This document shows, one piece after another, positions 44,282 through 53,587 of a DNA stretch of 64,000 nucleotides (position 1 is its first letter; each line of letters opens with the position of its first letter). The notes beneath the pieces were generated by a model. That model saw only the letters and a list, made by a program, of their open reading frames with translations. It did not search any database and was not told where the DNA came from. This DNA comes from Thiocapsa roseopersicina. GTDB taxonomy: Bacteria > Pseudomonadota > Gammaproteobacteria > Chromatiales > Chromatiaceae. A program made the translations under genes and the position numbers. Where the stretch lies: the NCBI RefSeq assembly GCF_900106925.1, contig NZ_FNNZ01000003.1, positions 1-64,000 on the forward strand. Direction: 5' to 3'.

Positions 44282-44638
44282 CTTGATCGTTCTCCAATTG
44301 CGGGGGATGTCGGGCGGGACCGGGCGGAACCGCGGGCTAAACCGGGCGGAACCGGGCGGAACCGGGTGGTGCCGTTGTGCCGCGCGTGCGCGACGGTCGG
44401 GCCGGGCGACGCATCGTATCGGACATGTAAACCGACGCGCGCGAAGGCTCTTGTAAGCGCTCCGACGTAACTCGGCAATATAACCTACTTCGAAAATGGT
44501 CGCCTTCGGGTCAAGTCAATCTTGAGCATTGAATAATAGGCCTAAGGTGGCCCTCGTCGGTGGGGCGCGCCCGGTCTGCCGGGTGCCCCGTTCGTGTTGA
44601 TGGCGGTCGAAAACCAATCGCCGCCAGTGCGTTTGACC
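44282..44638. repeat. intergenic region with short tandem decamers upstream of ppsA
   Basis: Between about 44319 and 44370 the decamer ACCGGGCGGA recurs (44320, 44341, 44351 and a variant at 44361). The rest of the 357-bp gap between nadB (3' end) and ppsA (5' end) shows no gene. The repeats lie in the ppsA leader and could affect its expression or just be slippage. Confidence 0.5.
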
Positions 44639-46267
44639 TCAATCGCCGCTCCGTGGCCGGTAACTGTCCGGGATCAGGATGGTCGGCGTGCGTTGGGTCG
44701 CGTCTTTGTCCGGAAAATCCAGGGTGTAATGCAGCCCGCGACTCTCGCGCCGGCGCAGCGCCGATTGGATGATCAGGTCCGCGACCTCCAGGAGGTTGCG
44801 CAGCTCGATCAGGTCGTTACTGACCCGGAATTTGCTGTAGTACTCGATGACCTCCTGTTGCAGCAGGTCCGCACGCCGTTTGGCGCGGCGCAGGCGTTTG
44901 TTGGTGCGAACGATGCCGACATAGTCCCACATGAAGCGGCGCAGCTCGTCCCAGTTGTGCGTGACCACGACCTCTTCGTCCGGCTCGGTGACCCGGCTCT
45001 CGTCCCAGGGCTGAACCTCCGGCGGATGCGGGACTTCGTTCATCAGGCTTGCGATGTCGTTGGCTGCAAGCTCCGAGTACACGAGACACTCCAAGAGCGA
45101 GTTGCTTGCCATCCGGTTTGCGCCGTGCAGGCCGGTGTAGGCGGTCTCGCCGCTCGCGTAGAGGCCGGGCAGATCCGTGCGAGCCCGGCCATCGACCATG
45201 ACGCCGCCGCAGGTGTAATGCGCCGCCGGCACCACCGGGATCGGGTCCGTCGTGATGTCGATGCCCAGCTCCAGGCAGCGTTGATGGATGGTCGGAAAAT
45301 GCTCGATGACGAAATCCGCCGGCCGGTGCGAGATGTCCAGGTAGACGCAGGCGGTGCCGAGTCGCTTCATCTCATGGTCGATCGCGCGCGCCACGATGTC
45401 GCGCGGGGCGAGCTCCGCACGCGGATCGAACCGAGGCATGAAACGCTCACCGTCGGGCAGCAGCAGACGCCCGCCTTCTCCGCGCAACGCTTCCGTAATC
45501 AGGTAGGAGCGCGCCTCCGGATGATAGAGACAGGTCGGGTGAAACTGCATGAACTCCATATTCGCGACCCGACATCCGGCACGCCAGGCCATCGCGATGC
45601 CGTCGCCGGTGGAGACATCCGGATTGCTGGTATAGAGATAGACTTTGTTCGCCCCCCCGGTCGCCAAGACAACAAAGCGTGCGAGGTAGACTTCGACCTG
45701 CCCCGTGCCCAAGTCCAGGATATAGGCGCCGAGACAGCGATGGTCCTTCTTGCCGGGGCGATGCTTGGACGTGATGAGGTCGACGGCGATGTGCTGCTCG
45801 AAGAGGGTCACGTTCGCCCTGGACCGGACCTGTGTTTCCAGCGTCGTCGCGACCGCACGCCCGGTCGCGTCGGCGGCGTGAATGACGCGCCGATGGGTGT
45901 GACCGCCTTCGCGGGTGAGGTGGTAGCCGCCTGTCGATGCGCTGGCCTCGTCGCGTGTAAACTCGACACCCTGATCGAGCAGCCAGCGGATGTTGTCCGG
46001 GCCATGCTCGACGATCTGCTTGACGACCCGACGGTCGCAGAGTCCGGCGCCCGCCTTGAGCGTGTCCTGCACGTGCGAGTCGATCGAGTCCGTCGCATCC
46101 AGAACGGCCGAGATCCCGCCTTGCGCGTAGAGCGTGCTGCCTTCCCTGAGCTCGCGCTTGGAGATCACGGCGACCGAGAGGTCCTCGTGTAGTCGCAGCG
46201 CGAGGCTGAGTCCGGCTGCGCCGCTGCCGAGGATCAGGACGTCGTAGCGGTGGGGTGTGGCTGGCAT
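44639..46267 (-). CDS. nadB: L-aspartate oxidase
   Basis: This 542-residue FAD enzyme oxidises L-aspartate to iminoaspartate, the first step of NAD synthesis. It has the FAD fold ([20 protein letters not shown]), [11 protein letters not shown], the substrate loop [39 protein letters not shown], and [20 protein letters not shown] with [19 protein letters not shown] near the C-terminal third. I chose the ATG at 46267 because the longer frame upstream is non-homologous. It is divergent from rpoE, the gene order seen in many Gammaproteobacteria. Confidence 0.96.
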   Translation of the reverse strand: MPATPHRYDVLILGSGAAGLSLALRLHEDLSVAVISKRELREGSTLYAQGGISAVLDATDSIDSHVQDTLKAGAGLCDRRVVKQIVEHGPDNIRWLLDQGVEFTRDEASASTGGYHLTREGGHTHRRVIHAADATGRAVATTLETQVRSRANVTLFEQHIAVDLITSKHRPGKKDHRCLGAYILDLGTGQVEVYLARFVVLATGGANKVYLYTSNPDVSTGDGIAMAWRAGCRVANMEFMQFHPTCLYHPEARSYLITEALRGEGGRLLLPDGERFMPRFDPRAELAPRDIVARAIDHEMKRLGTACVYLDISHRPADFVIEHFPTIHQRCLELGIDITTDPIPVVPAAHYTCGGVMVDGRARTDLPGLYASGETAYTGLHGANRMASNSLLECLVYSELAANDIASLMNEVPHPPEVQPWDESRVTEPDEEVVVTHNWDELRRFMWDYVGIVRTNKRLRRAKRRADLLQQEVIEYYSKFRVSNDLIELRNLLEVADLIIQSALRRRESRGLHYTLDFPDKDATQRTPTILIPDSYRPRSGD

Positions 46268-46450
46268 GGTCGGGGCCTTCGCTGGGGGTCGCTGGGGTTG
46301 AGGTTCGGCACCGGCTCGACGCCCGTCCTCGACCGTGCTCGGTAGAGTTGGGCGATTGGGGCGGTTCGCCGTAAACTCACCCATTTCATGGCCGGGATCA
46401 AGGTTTGTCGCTTTATTTAGGGGGCCTCGGCCGCACGTGAGGGGGCTCAC

Positions 46451-46477
46451 GAACTTCCGAATCGGGGAATTGTCCAT
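46451..46477 (+). promoter_or_regulatory. possible sigma-E-type promoter of rpoE
   Basis: GAACTT (46451-46456), a 16-nt spacer and TCCAT (46473) resemble the sigma-E consensus GGAACTT-N16-TCTGA. It is 40 bp from the rpoE start, as expected for the autoregulated promoter of this operon. Confidence 0.4.
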
Positions 46478-46518
46478 GCCAACGGAATTGCTGGTCAGCA
46501 GCGCCAAGGCTCGCCTCC

Positions 46519-47097
46519 ATGTCTGAGCGCACCGCCGATCAGGTGCTTGTGGCGCGTGCCCAGAACGGAGACAAGCGCGCGTTCGACCTCCTGGTGTTGA
46601 AGTATCAGCAAAAGGTGGCGAATCTGATCTCCCGTTATATCCGTGATCCGAGCGAGGTGATGGACGTCAGTCAGGATGCCTTTCTGAAGGCATACCGCGC
46701 GCTCCCGGCGTTTCGCGGCGAGAGTGCTTTTTACACCTGGCTCTACCGCATCGCGGTGAATACGGTGAAGAATCACCTTGTGGCTCAGGGACGTCGCCCT
46801 CCGGGTGACGATGTCGAGGCCGAGGTCGCCGAGCAGATGGACATGGGCGTTCGTCTTCGCGATTCGGGTACGCCCGAGCGTCTGGCCCTGACCGACGAGA
46901 TCGCGCAGACCGTGCAGCGCGCCCTTGACGACCTCCCCGACGACCTGCGTACGGCCATCGTCCTGCGCGAGCTCGAGGGCATGAGCTACGAGGAGATCGC
47001 AACCGCGATGGCGTGCCCGATCGGAACCGTACGCTCGCGGATCTTTCGTGCCAGGGACGCAATCGACAAGCGGTTGAGGCCGCTCCTCGAACCATGA
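46519..47097 (+). CDS. rpoE: extracytoplasmic-stress sigma factor RpoE (AlgU)
   Basis: This 192-residue ECF sigma factor has region 2 ([56 protein letters not shown]) and region 4 ([40 protein letters not shown]). It directs transcription of envelope-stress genes and is held by RseA, encoded downstream. Gene order rpoE-rseA-rseB-rseC-mucD matches the algU-mucABCD arrangement. Its length is normal for the family. Confidence 0.96.
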   Translation: MSERTADQVLVARAQNGDKRAFDLLVLKYQQKVANLISRYIRDPSEVMDVSQDAFLKAYRALPAFRGESAFYTWLYRIAVNTVKNHLVAQGRRPPGDDVEAEVAEQMDMGVRLRDSGTPERLALTDEIAQTVQRALDDLPDDLRTAIVLRELEGMSYEEIATAMACPIGTVRSRIFRARDAIDKRLRPLLEP

Positions 47098-47245
47098 CGG
47101 CTCTCAGGCGTCAAATCGACATCGAGCGGTCCGCGGTATGCAGGTCCGGATCCGTTCCGCGGCGCAACCGCCCGGCCGGGGATGACGACATGATCCCGCG
47201 GCGCCGGCCATCCAACACACGAATTCTCAGCCCAGGCATGCAGCA

Positions 47246-47806
47246 ATGAGCGACGAGCTACGACAACGCATTTCCGAGCTTCAGGACGGCGCGCTCGATT
47301 CCGCCGGCACCGCGCGCCTCGTCGATGCGGTGACGCGCGATCCCGACCTGCGGGGCACGTGGGAGCGCTATCACGCGATCGGTTCGGCGATTCGCGGCGA
47401 GTCCGTACAACGATCGTATCGCGGGGTTGCCGATGCGGTTCGCGAGCGGATCGCCCATGAGCCCGTTGTCTTCGCCCCGCGCGGGCGCAATGTCGAGCGA
47501 TCAAAACCCAAGCGGCCGATAGCAGGCATCGCGCTTGCGGCCGCAGCCGCCTTCCTTGCCGTTTTCGTGGCCCCAAGCCTCTTTGACGGTGTGGGCTCGC
47601 TCCCGAATGTTCCCGCCACGGCGCCGACCTTTGCCGCGCAGCCGGCTGCCGTCGTGATACCCGCGAAGCGGTGGGATCTGGACCACCCCGAGCTGGCCAA
47701 CAAGCTGGATCTCTACCTCGTGACCCACCAAGAGACCGCCCCGACGACCGGGGCCAAGGGCATGCTGCCTTATGCGACATTCGTCGGCTATGAAGCGGGC
47801 CGTTAA
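47246..47806 (+). CDS. rseA: anti-sigma factor RseA (MucA)
   Basis: This 186-residue protein has the N-terminal sigma-binding domain (MSDELRQRISELQDGALD, RDPDLRGTWERYHAIGSAIR), one membrane helix (IAGIALAAAAAFLAVFVAP, about 92-110) and a periplasmic C-terminal part with a possible regulated-proteolysis site. It inhibits RpoE until cleaved by DegS/RseP-type proteases. The start is 148 bp after rpoE, and its stop overlaps the start of rseB. Confidence 0.9.
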   Translation: MSDELRQRISELQDGALDSAGTARLVDAVTRDPDLRGTWERYHAIGSAIRGESVQRSYRGVADAVRERIAHEPVVFAPRGRNVERSKPKRPIAGIALAAAAAFLAVFVAPSLFDGVGSLPNVPATAPTFAAQPAAVVIPAKRWDLDHPELANKLDLYLVTHQETAPTTGAKGMLPYATFVGYEAGR

Positions 47807-48758
47807 CCCGCGTTTCCCGGCCCGGCTGGGCATGTTTCTCGTGCTGTCGCTGTTGGTCCAGGCAAGCCTTGCCGACGAGGTGACCGAGCGTGCGAGCGAC
47901 CTCCTTCAGCGCATGGCCGAGGCATTGAGGTCGCTCAACTACGAGGGGACGCTGGTCTACTCTCACGACAACCGACTCGAGGCACTGCACCTGGTGCACC
48001 GCTTCGAGGAGGGACAGGTCCAAGAGCGGTTGCTGTCCCTGAGCGGTCCCGTCAAGGCCGTCACCCGCGAGCGCGATCGGGTGATGTGCGTGCTGCCCGA
48101 CGGGCATCCGATTTCGGTCAAACGCCCGTCCGGAGCGGGCGGACTCTTGAACACCGACGGAATCTCCCCGGAGCTGCTCGGCGACTACTATCGCATCGAG
48201 ATCCAAGGGATGGCGCGGGTCGCCGGGCGCGATACGGAGGTGGTCGGGATCATCCCGCGCGATGATTTGAGGTACGGGTACCGGTTTTACGTCGATCGGG
48301 AGACCTTCCTTCCGCTGAAGTCCGATCTGATCGACAGCAACGGCTCGTCGCTCGAGCAGCTGATGTTCACCGCCATCACGGTCGATGCGGATGCCCCGAC
48401 CGCGCCTGCGAGGGTGGAGGCGGCCGGTCTGCGGGGCGCTCCGGCGGCTCGGGTCGAGGGCCGCTGGCGTTTCGACGAGCGACCGCCGGGCTTCCAATTG
48501 GTGAGCCACGGCGTGATGGACCACCCGAGCGGCGCGGTGGTGGAGCACTTCCTCTTCACCGATCGTCTCTCCGCCTATTCCGTTTATATCGAGGACGATA
48601 CCCGCGACGGGCTGAGCGGAGCGACCCATATCGGTGCCGTGCATGCGGCCGGTCGGCAGGTCGACGGCTACCAGATTACCGCTGTCGGGGAGGTTCCGTC
48701 CGCAACCGTCGAAGCGGCCGTGCTCGGCGCTCGACCTGTCGAGAACCCGCCGGAGTAA
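47790..48758 (+). CDS. rseB: sigma-E regulatory protein RseB (MucB)
   Basis: This 322-residue periplasmic protein has a signal peptide (FPARLGMFLVLSLLVQASLAD) and both RseB domains: ERASDLLQRMAEALRSLNYE, GTLVYSHDNRLEALHLVHRF and, in the C-terminal half, GYRFYVDRETFLPLKSDLID and HFLFTDRLSAYSVYIE. It binds RseA and protects it from proteolysis, and it senses outer-membrane signals. The ATG at 47790 gives a standard signal peptide; an ATG at 47772 would extend it by six residues. It overlaps the end of rseA. Confidence 0.93.
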   Translation: MKRAVNPRFPARLGMFLVLSLLVQASLADEVTERASDLLQRMAEALRSLNYEGTLVYSHDNRLEALHLVHRFEEGQVQERLLSLSGPVKAVTRERDRVMCVLPDGHPISVKRPSGAGGLLNTDGISPELLGDYYRIEIQGMARVAGRDTEVVGIIPRDDLRYGYRFYVDRETFLPLKSDLIDSNGSSLEQLMFTAITVDADAPTAPARVEAAGLRGAPAARVEGRWRFDERPPGFQLVSHGVMDHPSGAVVEHFLFTDRLSAYSVYIEDDTRDGLSGATHIGAVHAAGRQVDGYQITAVGEVPSATVEAAVLGARPVENPPE

Positions 48759-48765
48759 CCCGCCG

Positions 48766-49245
48766 ATGATCGAAGAATCAGGTGTCGTGGTCTCGATCGA
48801 CGGTCCCAATGCCCGGGTCCGGATCGAGCGGCGTACGGTTTGCGGGGGGTGCGCGGCGCACGGCGCCTGCGGGACATCGCTGATCGAACGCTACTTCGGG
48901 CGCGGCTCGATTCATGTCGAAGCCTTGAACCAAGCGCAGGCGTCGGTCGGCGAGCGGGTCATGCTCGGGATCTCCGAGCAGGGTCTCCTTTCGGCGTCAT
49001 TTGCGGTTTACTTCGCGCCGCTGGCGGGCCTTCTCGGCGGTGCGCTTGCGGGAGAAGCCCTTGCCGGTTTCTCCGAAGGAGGTTACGGCGATGCGGCAGC
49101 GCTGCTCGGTGCCGCGCTCGGCTTCGCTCTGGCGTTGCTCTGGCTGCGCGGCTACAGTGCGCGGTCACGGAGTCGTCCGGAGCAGCAAGCGGTGGTCTGT
49201 CGCATCGAGCGGGGCGTGCCGGTCGGGATTCCGACGGCGCCCTGA
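48766..49245 (+). CDS. rseC: SoxR-reducing/sigma-E modulator RseC
   Basis: This 159-residue membrane protein is of the RseC/MucC family. Cys-containing CGGCAAHGACGTS (about 23-35) is the family Cys cluster. Two membrane helices follow (SASFAVYFAPLAGLLGGALAG and AALLGAALGFALALLWLRGY, each split at about residue 20). It starts 7 bp after rseB. The family positively affects sigma-E activity and can help reduce SoxR. The ATG at 48766 is the natural start. Confidence 0.9.
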   Translation: MIEESGVVVSIDGPNARVRIERRTVCGGCAAHGACGTSLIERYFGRGSIHVEALNQAQASVGERVMLGISEQGLLSASFAVYFAPLAGLLGGALAGEALAGFSEGGYGDAAALLGAALGFALALLWLRGYSARSRSRPEQQAVVCRIERGVPVGIPTAP

Positions 49246-49420
49246 TTCGGGTCGTCGCCGATCCGAGTCATCGACGCGACCTTTCCGAGCAGCAGCCCGG
49301 CGGGCCGAGCCTTTCATGCGGCCAAGGAGGCGTCGGCAGCCTCCGAACGCGATCACGCGACATCCGCGCCGCCGCGCTCGTCGCGGCCGCCCGATCGAAC
49401 CCCTTCATCTCGGAGCATCC

Positions 49421-50839
49421 ATGCGTCCCATCCCGATCTTCTCCTTCGCCCTCGCGGCATTGGTCTGCGGCGCGCTCATGCCCGGTCTTGCGGCCAGCCG
49501 GATGCTTCCCGACTTCGTGGATCTCGTCGCCGAGAACGGCCCCTCGGTGGTCAATATCAGCACCAAGCAGGCGCCGATCGCGGCCACGCAGTTGCCCGAG
49601 TTTTCCGTTCCCGATCTCCCGGAAGACAGCCCCCTTCAGGATTTCTTCCGGCATTTCTTCGGCGAAGACGGCGCCCTTCCGGACGATAGCCTGCAATCGC
49701 GCTCGCTCGGCTCCGGGTTCATCATCTCGGCCGACGGATCCGTGCTGACCAACGCCCACGTCGTCGAGGGTGCGGAGGAGATCATCGTGCGCACCAGTGA
49801 TCGGCGCGAGTTCGTGGCGACCTTGGTCGGCACGGATAAACGCAGCGACATCGCGCTCCTGAAGATCGATGGCGAGGGGCTCCCGGCCGTCAAGATCGGC
49901 GCAGCCCAGGACCTCAAAGTCGGCGAATGGGTGTTGGCGATCGGTTCGCCCTTCGGGTTCGAGTCGTCCGCCACCGCGGGGATCGTGAGCGCCAAAGGTC
50001 GCAGTCTCCCGAGCGAAAACTACATTCCCTTCATCCAGACCGACGTGGCGATCAATCCGGGCAACTCGGGCGGGCCCCTGTTCAACCTCGACGGCGAGGT
50101 GGTCGGCGTCAACAGTCAGATCTACAGCCGCACGGGCGGTTTCATGGGGCTCTCGTTCGCGATCCCGATCGACGTCGTGATGGACGTGGTCGATCAGCTC
50201 CAGACCAAGGGCCGAGTCAGCCGCGGTTGGTTGGGAGTCTTGATTCAGGACGTGACCCGGGAGCTTGCCGAATCCTTCGGGATGAAGCAGCCGCGAGGGG
50301 CATTGGTCGCACAGGTCTTGCCGGGTAGTCCGGCCGAGGCGGCGAAGGTACGGCCGGGCGATATCATCGTGACCTACAACGGGCGGGACATCCCGACCTC
50401 GAGCGCCCTTCCGCCCATGGTGGGAATAACGCCGGTCGGCGAGCGTGTGCGGCTGCAAGTGCTCAGAATCGGCGAGCTCGTCGATCTCGAAGTGGAGATC
50501 GACGAGCTACCGGAAGACGATCAGATCCTGGCTGGCCCCAGCGCGCCGGAGAAGGTGTCCGCGAACCGGATAGGCCTCTTCGCGAGCGAGATCACGCCGG
50601 AGCAGCGCGAGCAGTTGGCCGTCGCCGCAGGCGGGGTGCTGGTCGAAGGAGTCGAACCCGGACCCGCGGAGCAGGCCGGGCTGATCTCGGGCGACGTGAT
50701 CCTGATGCTCGACAACCAGCCGGTGCAGGATCTGGCGGGTTTCAATCGGATCCTGGATGCGATCCAGTCAGGTCGGTCCGTTGCGGTTCTGGTCCAGCGG
50801 GGCGACGGACGCATGTTTCATGCGATACGGGTGCCCTGA
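49421..50839 (+). CDS. mucD: periplasmic serine protease MucD (DegP/HtrA family)
   Basis: This 472-residue trypsin-like protease and chaperone degrades misfolded envelope proteins. It has a signal peptide (PIFSFALAALVCGALMPGLAA), the catalytic triad as LTNAHVVEGA (His), KRSDIALLKID (Asp) and NPGNSGGPLF (Ser), then two PDZ domains (about 270-365 and 385-470; GVLIQDVTRELAESFGM, VRPGDIIVTYNG; GVLVEGVEPGPAEQAGL, ISGDVILMLDNQPV). The ATG at 49421 follows CGGAG. It completes the sigma-E operon as in algU-mucABCD. Confidence 0.95.
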   Translation: MRPIPIFSFALAALVCGALMPGLAASRMLPDFVDLVAENGPSVVNISTKQAPIAATQLPEFSVPDLPEDSPLQDFFRHFFGEDGALPDDSLQSRSLGSGFIISADGSVLTNAHVVEGAEEIIVRTSDRREFVATLVGTDKRSDIALLKIDGEGLPAVKIGAAQDLKVGEWVLAIGSPFGFESSATAGIVSAKGRSLPSENYIPFIQTDVAINPGNSGGPLFNLDGEVVGVNSQIYSRTGGFMGLSFAIPIDVVMDVVDQLQTKGRVSRGWLGVLIQDVTRELAESFGMKQPRGALVAQVLPGSPAEAAKVRPGDIIVTYNGRDIPTSSALPPMVGITPVGERVRLQVLRIGELVDLEVEIDELPEDDQILAGPSAPEKVSANRIGLFASEITPEQREQLAVAAGGVLVEGVEPGPAEQAGLISGDVILMLDNQPVQDLAGFNRILDAIQSGRSVAVLVQRGDGRMFHAIRVP

Positions 50840-51004
50840 GGGCATCGGGGCGTCGACCGAACAGGGTTCGGGCGTTCCCTTCAGCGAAGGCGCCCGATCG
50901 ACGCTTGGAGTCCGGCTCGGCGATCACCCTCCAGACGGAGCAAGTCTCCATTTGCCGTCCGCTGCAAGAGGATCGGCGTTCCATGTTCCGAGGATCCGGT
51001 CGGG

Positions 51005-52060
51005 CTATTGTTCAGGCTCGAGCTCGGGCTCGATTGCCGGTCCGAGCAGGATCGCGATCGGGCGCGTATGCGGGCTCGCGTCCAACGCAATGATCAGTGC
51101 GGCCGTGAGCGGCACCGCCAGGAACATGCCGACCGTACCGAACATCCATCCCCAGAACAGCAACGCGATGAAGACGGCCAGCGTCGAGATGCCCAGCCCT
51201 TTGCCCATGATCCGGGGCTCCAGGACATTCCCGATCACGGTATTGATGACGAGATAACCCACCGCGACCCAGATAGCGGTCGACACATCCGCCTGCACCA
51301 GCGCGAGCAGGACCGCGGGGATCATCATGACGATGTTGCCGACGACGGGGATGAAGTTCAGGAAGAACGCCAGCACCGCCCAGAGCACAGCGAAGTCGAT
51401 GCCGAGAAACCACAGCCAGAGCCACACGCACACGGCCGTACCGAGACTGGTCAGGCTTTTGATCAGCATGTAACGCTTGATCGCGTCCAACAGGCGTTTC
51501 AGGCGCGCGTTGCCTGCCTCCGTCATCCGGAAGGCGACCTTCAGCTTGGCGGGCAGCGTATTGGCTTCGAGCAGGATGAAGACGACGGCAAGCAGCACCA
51601 AGAGGCCGGTCGCGAAGAAACCGCTGGCGTTGGACAAGAGATAGCGAACAGCGAACGCAACCTTGTTGGGGTCCAAGAGATCCGGGATCGCCTCGCGCGA
51701 GCCACCGACGCCGACGCCTTCCATCCATCCCCCGAGCTGCTCGCTCAGCAGCATGAAACGCTCCTGATAGGTTGGCAGGCTGTCCCTGAAGCCCTCCAGC
51801 GCACCTGTGGTGACGAGAGCCAAGAGACTGCCGACGTCGAGCAGTATAAAGATGATGACCGCCAGCGCGCCCCACTTCGGCACGCCGCGCCGCCGCATCC
51901 ATTTGAGCGCAGGAGTGGCGATGATCGCAATGAAGACCGCCAGCAGAAGCGGCACGAGGATCGGGGCCGCAATCTTCATGAGTCCGATCACGAGCGCGAA
52001 GGCGCCCGCGACGAGCAGGCCGCGCGCAGGTGGACTAAAACCGCTCAGTGCATTCGTCAT
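51005..52060 (-). CDS. AI-2E family transporter, PerM-like permease
   Basis: This 351-residue inner-membrane protein has about eight helices and the family pattern: an N-terminal pair (LLVAGAFALVIGLMKIAAPI, PLLLAVFIAIIATPAL), a loop with DLLDPNKVAFAVRYL, and the C-terminal FFLNFIPVVGNIVMMIPAVL and GKGLGISTLAVFIALLFWGW. Members export quorum signals or other small molecules, or act as Na+/H+ antiporters; the substrate is not evident here. It is convergent with mucD and divergent from the Gly/Tyr-rich gene. Confidence 0.9.
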   Translation of the reverse strand: MTNALSGFSPPARGLLVAGAFALVIGLMKIAAPILVPLLLAVFIAIIATPALKWMRRRGVPKWGALAVIIFILLDVGSLLALVTTGALEGFRDSLPTYQERFMLLSEQLGGWMEGVGVGGSREAIPDLLDPNKVAFAVRYLLSNASGFFATGLLVLLAVVFILLEANTLPAKLKVAFRMTEAGNARLKRLLDAIKRYMLIKSLTSLGTAVCVWLWLWFLGIDFAVLWAVLAFFLNFIPVVGNIVMMIPAVLLALVQADVSTAIWVAVGYLVINTVIGNVLEPRIMGKGLGISTLAVFIALLFWGWMFGTVGMFLAVPLTAALIIALDASPHTRPIAILLGPAIEPELEPEQ

Positions 52061-52287
52061 CTCGTCGGATCCTTAGGTGAATCGCTTCGGTCGATAGCGT
52101 CTTGATCCTGCCTCTCCAACGAGGCCGGCCAGGGCGATGTGCATTGTCCGTTTTTGGCCGCGACAATCTTAACCCGGGTTTCCCGCGTCGCGTCATGACG
52201 CCCGAGCACACACGGCCGAGTCCATCGACGGGTGATGGCATCCGGTCTCGCAGGGTCCATAATCGACTCGCGCGAGGAGAAAACATC

Positions 52288-52323
52288 ATGACAACAGACG
52301 AGGAGCAGATCGAAGCGCTATGA
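52288..52323 (+). CDS. 11-codon upstream ORF coupled to the next gene
   Basis: ATG at 52288 follows a strong GAGGAGA site and encodes MTTDEEQIEAL before TGA at 52321-52323, which overlaps the ATG (52320) of the next gene as ATGA. It may couple or tune translation of the downstream secreted protein, or be the stub of a longer lost gene. Confidence 0.5.
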   Translation: MTTDEEQIEAL

Positions 52324-52964
52324 GCATCATCAAGACAGCACTGACAGCCGGGATTGCGAGCCTGGTTCTGAGCGGACCTGCATTCGCAGTAGACATGGGC
52401 GACATGATGAATCCATCCAAATGGATGGGCGGCAACAAGGACCGCCGCGGGGAGGGTGACTACCCGCCGCCGCAGGGCTACCCCCAAGGCTATCCACAGG
52501 GCTCACCCGGTTACGGTGGTGCGCCGGGATACGGCGCTGCACCCGGCTACGGAGCTCCGCAATCTGGGTATGGCGGCGCACCCGGCCAAGGCTACGGGCC
52601 TCCGCCCGGTTACACGGATCCGCAAATGGGCGGTGCTTCGATGCAGCAGATGCCCCCGCAGGGATACGGTGGCGCGCCGGGCTACGGCCAGGGCCCCGGG
52701 TACGGAGCAGGTACCGCAGAAGGCTATCCGCCCGCTCCCGCCTACGGTCAGGGCTACGCGCCCGGTTACGGCCAAGGCTATGACCAAGGCTACGCGCCAC
52801 CCCCCGGCGTCGGGCAGGGTTACGGACCGGGCTACGGGCAGGGTTATGGGCCCGAATACGGGCCCGGCTACGGTCCCGGTGAAGAGGATCGCGGCGGAAG
52901 CGGCATGAACCCGATGAAGATGATGCCGAACCCGATGCAAATGTTTAACAGCAACAAGGACTGA
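52320..52964 (+). CDS. secreted Gly/Tyr/Pro-rich repeat protein
   Basis: This 214-residue protein has a signal peptide (MSIIKTALTAGIASLVLSGP, then AFAVD). From residue about 45 to 195 it is low-complexity, made of GYGP, GYGQ and GYGAAP-type units with Pro, Gln and Gly. The end is Met/Asn/Lys-rich (GMNPMKMMPNPMQMFNSNKD) and contains a PMKMM/PMQMF near-repeat. Tyr-rich, disordered, exported proteins of this kind can act in adhesion, matrix or metal binding; the function here is unknown. Its start is coupled to an 11-codon ORF. Confidence 0.65.
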   Translation: MSIIKTALTAGIASLVLSGPAFAVDMGDMMNPSKWMGGNKDRRGEGDYPPPQGYPQGYPQGSPGYGGAPGYGAAPGYGAPQSGYGGAPGQGYGPPPGYTDPQMGGASMQQMPPQGYGGAPGYGQGPGYGAGTAEGYPPAPAYGQGYAPGYGQGYDQGYAPPPGVGQGYGPGYGQGYGPEYGPGYGPGEEDRGGSGMNPMKMMPNPMQMFNSNKD

Positions 52965-53083
52965 GAAAGGACCGGGCGGCACGTGCCGCCCAGGTTCGCC
53001 GCTTTGACCATACGGGGAATTGCGGAGCAGACCTAAAGCGATTTCCGGGAACAAGCATTCCAACTACGTATGCCTGCAAATTC

Positions 53084-53110
53084 TGTAGCGGCGACCTCAG
53101 TCGCCCCTAA
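53084..53110. repeat. degenerate copy of the TGTAGGGGCGACT palindrome
   Basis: TGTAGCGGCGACCTCAGTCG followed by CCCCTAA resembles the perfect palindrome at 10112-10139 with two or three changes. It lies between the Gly/Tyr-rich gene and the DUF2177 gene. Confidence 0.4.
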
Positions 53111-53173
53111 CGGGAGGTTGTTCCTTCCTCGGACATCACCTGAGCCCTTCGATACGGCGCACGACGGACCACA

Positions 53174-53587
53174 TCAAACCCCGCCGAGCCATTTCCCGAT
53201 CATGAAGCTGCCGGCGGCGACGCTGGCGCAGAGCGTGATTCCCCAGAGCGTATCCACGATCACGACCTTGACGGGCCAGTTGGGGAGCGTGGCCATGTTG
53301 GTCAGCTCGTAGGTGATGTAGGTGAAAAAGCCGAAAAGTGCACCGTTGAGCAGGGCACGGCCCAACGAGTCCTGCGCGAGCGCGGGTGCGACGGCAAAGT
53401 AGAGGATGCCGGTGATGTAGATGAGATAGAAGCTCAATGCCGCCGGCCAGTTCACTGTCGGGCTCAGAACATGGGCGAGGTTGTCGCGATAGAAGGTCTT
53501 TGCGACGACACCCAACCAGAGCAGATCGATGGCAAAGAAGACCGGGACGGTCAGAAGATAGAGCTTGGCATAAAAGAGGGCTTGCAT
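53174..53587 (-). CDS. DUF2177 family membrane protein
   Basis: This 137-residue protein has four hydrophobic segments (YLLTVPVFFAIDLLWLGVVA, NWPAALSFYLIYITGILYFA, ALLNGALFGFFTYITYELTN, VVIVDTLWGITLCASVAAGS). The pattern FAIDLLWLG and TYELTNMATLPNWP is typical of DUF2177, an uncharacterised membrane family. The start (53587) shares its bases with the start codon of the divergent hydrolase gene (53586), so one of the two starts is probably a little downstream; here the first helix begins right after the ATG and leaves no slack. Confidence 0.8.
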   Translation of the reverse strand: MQALFYAKLYLLTVPVFFAIDLLWLGVVAKTFYRDNLAHVLSPTVNWPAALSFYLIYITGILYFAVAPALAQDSLGRALLNGALFGFFTYITYELTNMATLPNWPVKVVIVDTLWGITLCASVAAGSFMIGKWLGGV

